From NCBI GenBank assembly GCA_002727735.1, contig PBXW01000051.1, positions 1 through 5,236 on the forward strand: a stretch of DNA of 5,236 bases, written 5' to 3'. Positions 1 to 5,236 of the stretch are shown here, in pieces; within the stretch, counting starts at the first letter, position 1, and every line of letters begins with the position of its first letter. The position numbers were made by a program, and so were the translations under genes. A model generated the notes under the pieces. It saw only the letters and a list, made by a program, of their open reading frames with translations, did not search any database and was not told where the DNA came from. The DNA is from Crocinitomicaceae bacterium (GTDB taxonomy: Bacteria; Bacteroidota; Bacteroidia; Flavobacteriales_D; Parvicellaceae).

Positions 1-139
1 TGAGGTCTTTGTCCTCTTTCAGGAGAAGAAGTTGGTCTCTCAGCATCCATTTGGCTTTGAGGTCTTTGTCCTCTTTCAGGAGAAGAAGTTGGTCTCTCAG
101 CATCCATTTGGCTTTGAGGTCTTTGTCCTCTTTCAGGAG
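1..139 (-). repeat. 57-bp tandem repeat inside a coding sequence (two exact copies plus a partial one)
   Basis: Positions 1-57 and 58-114 are identical base for base. Positions 115-139 match the first 25 bases of the unit again. After a 6-base insertion (cagcag, 140-145) the match resumes briefly (aagaag, 146-151). The period of 57 keeps the frame and encodes 19 residues on the minus strand. More copies probably lie beyond the left edge. Exact identity, with no synonymous change, suggests recent expansion by slippage or unequal recombination. In a draft genome, the array could also be where an assembly collapses or a contig ends. Confidence 0.95.
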
Positions 140-416
140 CAGCAGAAGAAGCACCACTAGGCTTACTGTTTCCAGTAGGCTTAACTTTTTCTCCTTGTGA
201 CCCTGGCTTAACAGCTCTTCCAACTGGTGAAACAACTGGCTTAGGCTTAGATGGCATAACATTTACTGCCTTTTCTTTACCTTTATATATAACAGAACTA
301 GATTCAGTTGATGTTGGAGTATTTGTAACTTTAACACCTTTGTCTGGTCCTTTTACTTGTCCATACATCATGAAACAAGTACTTGATAAAATAATAGTTA
401 AAAATAAATTTTTCAT
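1..416 (-). CDS. Exported low-complexity protein with 19-residue tandem repeats (3' end outside window)
   Basis: An open frame runs from ATG (416-414) for 138 codons with no stop and leaves the window at the left edge, so the C-terminus is missing. Residues 1-20 form a typical signal peptide: MKN, a hydrophobic core (LFLTIILSS), then MMYGQ, with likely cleavage around YG/Q. Residues 21-95 are rich in Pro, Lys, Gly, Ser and Val (for example SKPKPVVSPVG and KPGSQGEKVKP) with no recognisable fold. From about residue 94 the protein consists of a 19-residue unit, PERGQRPQSQMDAERPTSS, present twice and starting a third time. The repeats are proline-rich and charged, so this part is probably disordered. 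There is no clear Shine-Dalgarno, only A-rich sequence before the start. The plus strand is also open across the repeats because 57 is a multiple of three. The signal peptide and the start position favour the minus strand. I do not recognise the family, and the function is unknown. A surface, stalk or linker role would be a guess. Confidence 0.72.
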   Translation of the reverse strand, partial: MKNLFLTIILSSTCFMMYGQVKGPDKGVKVTNTPTSTESSSVIYKGKEKAVNVMPSKPKPVVSPVGRAVKPGSQGEKVKPTGNSKPSGASSAAPERGQRPQSQMDAERPTSSPERGQRPQSQMDAERPTSSPERGQRP

Positions 417-543
417 AGTTTTTACAGTTTAGATATATTAGCAAAGAAAATACAATTTGTTGTATTAAGGAGTAATTTACCCTCTCATTATGACAAACTG
501 TTAATTTTTAATGATGAAACTATAAATACATAGTATTAAATTA
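417..543. promoter_or_regulatory. Divergent intergenic region with an inverted repeat
   Basis: This 127-bp AT-rich stretch separates two genes transcribed away from each other, so it must hold the start signals for both unless distant promoters are used. It contains a perfect inverted repeat: AATACAA (449-455), loop TTTG (456-459), TTGTATT (460-466). On the minus strand, TTTCTTTG (449-442) matches five of the six fixed bases of the Bacteroidota -7 element TAnnTTTG. No good TTG element lies about 19-21 bases upstream of it. For the plus gene I find no good match to that promoter type. The location is well supported, but no individual promoter element is. Confidence 0.4.
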
Positions 544-1617
544 ATGATTATGAGTTATAAGTATCAACTTTTAACCTTTTTAGGTATCTTTTTAATATCA
601 ACCTCCATTGACGCACAACATGGAGAAAATAACCAAGAATATGTCGAAAATAAAACTGTAGAATTAACCAATGATTCTAGTTATTGGGAAAATGCTTCTG
701 TAATTTATTTTGGAGCTAACAGAACAGGACTGTATAATTGGGCAGCAGGAGGGATGAATTACCTTGAATTTCATGGATTAGCCGATATGTGGTTCGATTA
801 CAGGCATAACAAATTTCATTGGAATAATTTTATTGGAATGTCATTTGGAATAATGAAATCTTCTTATGGAACTTTTAACTCCACACCTTGGTGGAAAAAC
901 GATGATAGGTTAGAAATGACCTCTAAATTTTCAAGAAGAACTCCTCATATTTGGGATTACTCTTTACTTTTCAATTTTAGAACTCAGTTTACCTACGGTT
1001 ATTTTACTGAAGACGATATGAATAATAGAAATTACATGGATAATTTTCTCTCTCCAATATATCCTATTCTTGGAACAGGTTTAGATATTCATGCAAATGA
1101 ATATTTAACTGCCTACATTTCACCTTTAACTTCAAAATCTACCATTGTTTTGGATGACTCTTTGTCTCAGGTGGGTGTTTTTGGAGTTGATCCTGGTCAA
1201 AAATTTAGAATAGAAGCAGGGTTTTATGCTAATATATTATTCAGGCATGATAGTCTTTTTAATAACAAAAATTTATCCTTTATGTCAGATTTATCCTTAT
1301 TTAGTAATTATTTGAATCAACCTGGTAATATCGATATAACCTGGGAGCAACTGATAACTTATCGTATTTCAAAATATTTTAGTTTAACCTTTTCTGGTTA
1401 TATGATATACGACCATGATATCATGATTCCAAGATATGAAAATGATGGTTTTACACCAATATACATGCAAAGGCAAGATGGGTCATATTACAACTATTAT
1501 GGAGATGATTATGGCAACAATTTTTATTTAGATGAAGAAGGTTTTGTAATTAAAAGTGGTGCTGCTCTACAATTTATGGATTATTGGTTGTTAGGTTTGT
1601 CTTTTACATTTCATTAA
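544..1617 (+). CDS. DUF3078 family protein, probable outer-membrane beta-barrel
   Basis: The 357-residue product starts with a signal peptide (about 1-25, hydrophobic core LLTFLGIFLIS, then STSIDAQ). It carries the hallmark DUF3078 segment NWAAGG at 65-70, followed by alternating aromatic and polar strands such as FHWNNFIGMSFGIM (91-104). Further family-like stretches are FLSPIYPILGTGLDIH (168-183), YISPLTSKSTIV (191-202), ITWEQLITYRISKYFSLTFSG (265-285) and IYDHDI (288-293). The last residues, LLGLSFTFH, resemble a closing beta-strand. The pattern suggests an outer-membrane barrel, but the biochemical role of the family is unknown to me. A Tyr/Asp/Asn-rich stretch lies at about 296-335. The start could be Met1 or Met3 (550). 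Neither has a Shine-Dalgarno, and both leave the signal peptide intact. The gene is monocistronic in this window, divergent from the repeat protein and convergent with the esterase. Confidence 0.82.
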   Translation: MIMSYKYQLLTFLGIFLISTSIDAQHGENNQEYVENKTVELTNDSSYWENASVIYFGANRTGLYNWAAGGMNYLEFHGLADMWFDYRHNKFHWNNFIGMSFGIMKSSYGTFNSTPWWKNDDRLEMTSKFSRRTPHIWDYSLLFNFRTQFTYGYFTEDDMNNRNYMDNFLSPIYPILGTGLDIHANEYLTAYISPLTSKSTIVLDDSLSQVGVFGVDPGQKFRIEAGFYANILFRHDSLFNNKNLSFMSDLSLFSNYLNQPGNIDITWEQLITYRISKYFSLTFSGYMIYDHDIMIPRYENDGFTPIYMQRQDGSYYNYYGDDYGNNFYLDEEGFVIKSGAALQFMDYWLLGLSFTFH

Positions 1618-1641
1618 TGTATTTATTCCATTTTTTAAAGC

Positions 1642-2808
1642 TTAAATTTTTGTGATTTTAATCATATTATTACCAACTTTTAAATAATAAAATTTATCAC
1701 TAAACTTAGATAAGTCGATAGAAATTTGATTTTCAACCGTTTGTATTTCTTCAACTAATTTACCTAAAGCATCATATATTTTAAGATGAACAGGTAATAA
1801 ATAGGGGTGTTTAATTGTCACCATTGAAGAACTTGGGTTAGGAAAAACAATTAATTCATTGCTTTTATTGGTCTCTAATTCTGTAGTTGAAGAACAATCA
1901 TTAAGGAAGTTTTTAATGTAGTTATGCTGTGTGTTATTCATTCCATGACCTGCGTTTCCCCTTATGTGAAAAACTCCGGCAGTAGGGTAGGCATATTCAA
2001 AAACAACTGGCAAACCAAGAGGAAATCCAGCAGCTGAATCAATTTTTGGGCCTAAATATCCATTGTTTTTAGCAATAACATAGGCTGCTTCCTCTGCGTG
2101 GATAAAATTCAATCCAACAGGTGAAGGGCCACCATAATATGGAATAGTCATGTCATTATCATTACAAATACTTAAATATTTTCTATTAAGTATAGGGAAT
2201 GCTTGTGTATTATAACCACAGTTATTTGAAGAAGGATCAGTATTGCTGGTTGGTTTCCAAAAATTGTTTTGATGGTATTGTGGTTCATTTAGTTGAGAAA
2301 CAGCAGCACAAATTATATCAATACCTGGGTTAGTATTTTGAATAAATATGTTATTTGCTAATGCAGCACCATTTGATAATCCAACAATACGGATCTTATT
2401 AGGGTTTATATTAGAATAGGATTGTAGCTGCGTAACTAATTCTTCAACCATTTCAGTATCTGGAGCATCACTGTTTTCGCTACAAATATTCCAACTATTT
2501 TGATATCCTGTAGGAGCTATAAGTACATGACATGATAATGTGTTTTGAAAATTTATAATGGTGTTATTGCCGTTTCCGCCATTACCATGAAGAAGAATTG
2601 CTATGGGAAAGCCATTTAATGGTGGATTTCCTTGTGGTACAGAAATATACATTGGATATGTAAATCCATTAGGCTCTTGTGACCAAACCTTTGTAATTGA
2701 TATGTTTGTAGTATTTGTAAGATTTTGGCTTTGTATATAGTTTAAATGTAAACACAACAATAGTGTAAAAGAAAATCTATATGTATAATATATTATATTC
2801 CCAACCAT
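1642..2808 (-). CDS. Secreted alpha/beta-hydrolase (PHB depolymerase/feruloyl esterase-like) with T9SS type A sorting domain
   Basis: The 388-residue product has three parts. Residues 1-28 are a signal peptide (hydrophobic FSFTLLLCLHL, ending IQSQ). Residues about 38-305 are an esterase domain of the Esterase_PHB/LpqC type, with an oxyanion-hole motif HGNGGNG (74-80) and a nucleophile elbow GLSNG (143-147, Ser145). Asp219 in NDMTIPYYGG is the probable catalytic acid, and His288 in AGHGMNN the probable catalytic base. Residues about 317-388 are a T9SS sorting domain: VFPNPSSSMVTI (321-332), then LKIYDALGKLV, ISIDLSKF and a YYLKV...MIKITKI ending. The enzyme is therefore expected to be secreted or anchored at the cell surface through the Por/type IX system. 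Its substrate (polyester, feruloylated polysaccharide or other ester) cannot be told from sequence. Six Cys in the mature catalytic part could form disulfides. AGGA sits 5 bases before the ATG as a weak ribosome site. It lies 54 bp after the SpoIID gene and may be its co-transcribed partner. Confidence 0.85.
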   Translation of the reverse strand: MVGNIIYYTYRFSFTLLLCLHLNYIQSQNLTNTTNISITKVWSQEPNGFTYPMYISVPQGNPPLNGFPIAILLHGNGGNGNNTIINFQNTLSCHVLIAPTGYQNSWNICSENSDAPDTEMVEELVTQLQSYSNINPNKIRIVGLSNGAALANNIFIQNTNPGIDIICAAVSQLNEPQYHQNNFWKPTSNTDPSSNNCGYNTQAFPILNRKYLSICNDNDMTIPYYGGPSPVGLNFIHAEEAAYVIAKNNGYLGPKIDSAAGFPLGLPVVFEYAYPTAGVFHIRGNAGHGMNNTQHNYIKNFLNDCSSTTELETNKSNELIVFPNPSSSMVTIKHPYLLPVHLKIYDALGKLVEEIQTVENQISIDLSKFSDKFYYLKVGNNMIKITKI

Positions 2809-2862
2809 TTATGTCCTATAATTAATATTATGTTAACTTGATTCTAGTGTAATATTGTGAAA

Positions 2863-4029
2863 TCAATCTATTAAATAAAAATCTCTCATCCTTCTATCAA
2901 TTAGATGTACATCAGTATAATAAAACCTTAGAACATCTAAAAAGTCATAACCTAAGTCAATCATTTTCATAGCACCTTCCTGTGACAAGCCTACTCCATG
3001 ACCAAATCCTTTACCTTTAAATGTTAGAAAGCCATCACCATTATCGTATATACTAAAATATGTACTCTTAAGCTTCCAGTCCTTTCTAATTTGAGTTAAA
3101 GGAATTTTATATACCCAATCAATTAAATATTTGTGTCGTATTTCTTGTTTAAAATTACATGCACTATTTACAGCAATGGCATTGTCTGTAGGAAAGTTAT
3201 AATTTCTTTGTAGGTAATTGAGCCAATTTTTTTTATTAATTTTTTTCTCCCAAACATAATTTTGACCATCCATTGAATATGGATCATGAATACTCCTTAG
3301 ATATGGCAATGCTTTTATCCAAACATCTTCAACATTATTAGTTTGTCCACCACTATTTGAAAAATATGCAGCTGTAATATAATCCATATTTTCATCAACT
3401 AAAATCAGGTTTCTTGTTTCTTTAACTGCTTCAATTATATTTTTATGATTGTACATTTTTCCTTTATATACTTGACAATTCACTAGATCAGTTAAATTGA
3501 ACCCTTCATGTATGAATTTATATTGGTTCTTTAAGGCGTAAGTTCTACTAATTATAGAGTGTACCTTATAAAAATCTTTTGTTTGATTAAGGCCTACTTC
3601 AGATTCAAGTACACCTATTAAATAGTGTTCTAAATCAACTTTATTGACAAGAGTAAGTTCACCTTTTGAGCTAAAAACAATTAACTCATCATAGTAACTT
3701 CTTTTATTAAATGAAGGTTTAATACCAACAATAGAAAATGATGTTGTATCGTTATTAGGTTTCTTTAAATAAATGGTGTCAAAAGCACCTATTGTAATAT
3801 TGTTGAGTCTAAATGACACTTTGCTTTCATGAACAAGAAATCTTATTTTATCATTTTTTGAAAATTCATGAATTTTATCTGAATTAGATGATTTTATTTG
3901 GTAAGAATTTTCTGTATAAATTTCAACGGACTTACTATTTATATTTCTTAGTAATCCTATTTTCAAATTCATTGAAAAAACAGGAAGAAATGAGAAAAAG
4001 CAGATTATGTAAACAGTAAATCGAAACAC
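2863..4029 (-). CDS. SpoIID/LytB domain protein, probable peptidoglycan-acting envelope protein
   Basis: The 388-residue product begins with a hydrophobic export signal (FTVYIICFFSFLPVFS, about 4-19). The SpoIID/LytB domain covers about 120-380. Visible motifs are VDLEHYLIGVLESEVG (131-146), with Glu144 at the position of the SpoIID catalytic glutamate, and SRTYAL (161-166). They are followed by NCQVYKG (184-190), SNSGGQTNNVEDVW (224-237) and GKGFGHGVGLSQEGAM (339-354). Known SpoIID proteins are lytic transglycosylases that cut glycan strands lacking stem peptides, while LytB-type relatives modify amidase activity. Which role applies here is open. At the SNSGG motif, homologs as I recall them have His where this protein has Phe223. 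The start is GTG (4029-4027). An in-frame TAA lies upstream, the only other candidate there is a rare ATT, and Met20 would remove the export signal. No Shine-Dalgarno is seen. The gene sits 37 bp after lpxB and probably shares its transcript. Confidence 0.85.
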   Translation of the reverse strand: MFRFTVYIICFFSFLPVFSMNLKIGLLRNINSKSVEIYTENSYQIKSSNSDKIHEFSKNDKIRFLVHESKVSFRLNNITIGAFDTIYLKKPNNDTTSFSIVGIKPSFNKRSYYDELIVFSSKGELTLVNKVDLEHYLIGVLESEVGLNQTKDFYKVHSIISRTYALKNQYKFIHEGFNLTDLVNCQVYKGKMYNHKNIIEAVKETRNLILVDENMDYITAAYFSNSGGQTNNVEDVWIKALPYLRSIHDPYSMDGQNYVWEKKINKKNWLNYLQRNYNFPTDNAIAVNSACNFKQEIRHKYLIDWVYKIPLTQIRKDWKLKSTYFSIYDNGDGFLTFKGKGFGHGVGLSQEGAMKMIDLGYDFLDVLRFYYTDVHLIDRRMRDFYLID

Positions 4030-4066
4030 GATTTCAAAATTAATATGGTTTAAAAATTAGAAAATA

Positions 4067-5197
4067 CTATAGACCAATAGTTTTTAACATCTCTTTTGCA
4101 GTAAGTCTTGATACATTTTCTCCTTTGCAAATATTTTTTAGCCTTTTATAATCGCTAATAACCTTTGCCCTAACCTCAGGATTGTATATCAATTTATTTA
4201 ATTCTATACTTAATGTTTTTTTATTTAAGTTGCTTTGAATCAATTCTTTAACAGCTTCTTTTTTCAGAATTAAATTAACTAATGATATGAAATCAACCTT
4301 AACTAAGTTTTTTGCAATAATGTATGAAACCCAACTACTTTTATAACATACAATTTGAGGAACTTCAAAAAATGCGGTTTCTAATGTTGCAGTTCCAGAT
4401 GTAACAAGAGCTACGTTAGTGTTTTTCATAATGTTATATGTATCATTGTATATAACAGTAGCATTTTTTGTTCTGGTATATTTTTGATAAATCTTCTCAA
4501 AATGTGATATACCACCTATTACAATATTATATTCATTTTCATATTTATCACAAACATCCAACATTAATGGTAGTTTTTTTTCAATCTCTTGTTTCCTACT
4601 TCCAGGTAATAAAGTAATAATTTCCTTGGTTTGATTTAATTGATGTTTTTTAAAAAATTCATTACGATTTATACTATCTTTTTTTATAAAGTTATCAATG
4701 TGTTCTACTAGTGGATGACCATTGTAATGCGCCTCTATTTTATGTTTTTTAAAGAATTCTTTTTCAAAAGGAAGTATTACAAATAATTTATGTATGTAAT
4801 TTTTAATTTGTTTGACCCTACTCTCTTTCCAAGCCCAAACTTGAGGTGCTATAAAATATAAAACAGGTATATCTTTAAATGTAGATACGTATTTTGCTAT
4901 TCTCATATTAAATCCTGGAAAATCAATAAGTATTAATGCATCTGGTGCATAATTCGAGATGTCTTTTTTACAGAATGAAATATTTTTTAAAATAGTTCTC
5001 AAATTGATGATAACTTCCCAAAACCCCATAAAATTATGGTCCTTATAATGTTTGATAACATTGACCCCCTCCCCTTTTAGAAGATCACCACCCCAACCCC
5101 TAATTTTTGCTTCAGTGTCTAATTTTTTAATTTCTTTAACCAAGTTAGATCCATGTAAATCTCCTGATGCCTCTCCAGCTATGATGTAATATTTCAT
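4067..5197 (-). CDS. lpxB: Lipid-A-disaccharide synthase LpxB
   Basis: LpxB is a peripheral inner-membrane glycosyltransferase (family GT19). It joins UDP-2,3-diacylglucosamine and 2,3-diacylglucosamine-1-phosphate (lipid X) to make the lipid A disaccharide, releasing UDP. The 376 residues are full length for the family, and the hallmarks occur in order: IAGEASGD (6-13), GWGGDLL (34-40), MGFWEV (57-62), LILIDFPGFNMRIAKY (88-103) and YFIAPQVWAWKESR (114-127). They continue with ILPFEKEFF (141-149), GHPLVEH (160-166), LPGSRKQEI (197-205), SGTATLE (267-273) and FISLVNLI (303-310). Asp92 and Arg201 lie in the segments that contain essential residues in studied LpxB enzymes. The start is certain because the GEASGD motif begins eight residues in. 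No Shine-Dalgarno is present, and a TAA stop in an upstream frame touches the ATG. It is the first complete gene of a minus-strand block with the SpoIID-domain gene and the esterase. Nothing looks broken. Confidence 0.97.
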   Translation of the reverse strand: MKYYIIAGEASGDLHGSNLVKEIKKLDTEAKIRGWGGDLLKGEGVNVIKHYKDHNFMGFWEVIINLRTILKNISFCKKDISNYAPDALILIDFPGFNMRIAKYVSTFKDIPVLYFIAPQVWAWKESRVKQIKNYIHKLFVILPFEKEFFKKHKIEAHYNGHPLVEHIDNFIKKDSINRNEFFKKHQLNQTKEIITLLPGSRKQEIEKKLPLMLDVCDKYENEYNIVIGGISHFEKIYQKYTRTKNATVIYNDTYNIMKNTNVALVTSGTATLETAFFEVPQIVCYKSSWVSYIIAKNLVKVDFISLVNLILKKEAVKELIQSNLNKKTLSIELNKLIYNPEVRAKVISDYKRLKNICKGENVSRLTAKEMLKTIGL

Positions 5198-5236
5198 TTA
5201 GTAAATAAATAAAACAGAAAATGCTGCTAACAATAA
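5198..5236 (-). CDS. Possible C-terminal tail of an upstream gene (12 codons and stop)
   Basis: Read on the minus strand from the right edge, one frame gives LLLAAFSVLFIY followed by TAA at 5200-5198, directly before the lpxB ATG. The residues are hydrophobic, like the end of a membrane segment. A stop abutting the next start is typical of tightly packed operons. In many Bacteroidota lpxB follows surE or another small gene, but this tail is too short to assign. A second frame is also open here and runs into lpxB, so the call rests on spacing and hydrophobicity only. Confidence 0.35.
   Translation of the reverse strand, partial: LLLAAFSVLFIY

Noticed and set aside
1..60. Lipoprotein signal (SSTC) at the N-terminus of the repeat protein
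   Set aside because: The residue before Cys14 is Thr and the lipobox is otherwise poor. The following FMMYGQ fits an ordinary signal peptidase site better.
1..139. CRISPR array or satellite-like non-coding repeat
   Set aside because: The copies are directly adjacent with no unique spacers, the period keeps the reading frame, and the array lies within a coding sequence with a signal peptide.
9..200. Plus-strand Ser/Arg/Leu-rich repetitive reading frame
   Set aside because: It is the antisense shadow of the repeat-bearing minus-strand gene. It has no signal peptide, no recognisable domain and an odd composition.
1605..1621. Hairpin TACATT-TCATT-AATGTA at the end of the DUF3078 gene as a terminator
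   Set aside because: The stem is only 6 bp and AT-rich, it overlaps the stop codon, and the T-run (1631-1636) lies 9 bases beyond the stem. It is too weak to call in this base composition.
1631..1646. AAGCTT-centred imperfect palindrome between the convergent genes as a bidirectional terminator
   Set aside because: Only three base pairs form before a mismatch, so no stable stem is visible.
2824..2856. Inverted repeat AATATTA ... TAATATT between the SpoIID-domain and esterase genes
   Set aside because: It is seven A/T-only bases with a 19-base spacer. Such pairs are expected by chance in DNA this AT-rich.
2863..4029. A sporulation gene indicating an endospore former
   Set aside because: SpoIID/LytB domains are widespread in non-sporulating Gram-negative bacteria, and lipid A synthesis and T9SS sorting show a Gram-negative Bacteroidota-type envelope.

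Overview
The window is AT-rich DNA that most likely comes from a member of the Bacteroidota, probably a marine or aquatic flavobacterium-like lineage. Three things point there. The esterase carries a C-terminal type IX secretion (T9SS) type A sorting domain. One gene encodes a DUF3078 family protein, a group typical of Bacteroidota. Most genes lack a clear Shine-Dalgarno sequence, which is common in this phylum. Genus and species cannot be read from the sequence.

Layout, left to right. Positions 1-416 (minus strand) hold the 5' part of a gene for an exported, Pro/Lys/Gly/Ser-rich and probably disordered protein. Its coding sequence runs into exact tandem 57-bp repeats and off the left edge. 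Positions 417-543 are a divergent intergenic region with an inverted repeat. Positions 544-1617 (plus strand) encode a DUF3078 protein, probably an outer-membrane beta-barrel. After a 24-bp convergent gap comes a minus-strand block, read right to left: lpxB (5197-4067), a SpoIID/LytB-domain protein (4029-2863) and a secreted T9SS-sorted alpha/beta-hydrolase (2808-1642). The gaps are 37 and 54 bp, so these three look like one transcription unit. A possible C-terminus of a further upstream gene lies at 5198-5236, with its stop codon touching the lpxB start.

The common theme is the cell envelope. LpxB makes the lipid A disaccharide in the cytoplasm. The SpoIID-domain protein probably acts on peptidoglycan or its regulators in the periplasm. 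The esterase is exported across both membranes. The DUF3078 protein probably sits in the outer membrane, and the repeat protein is exported past the inner membrane. I see no mobile element, CRISPR array, RNA gene or phage gene. I do not see a convincing new multi-gene system. The most unusual items are the perfect coding tandem repeat and the departures from the usual motif in the SpoIID protein.
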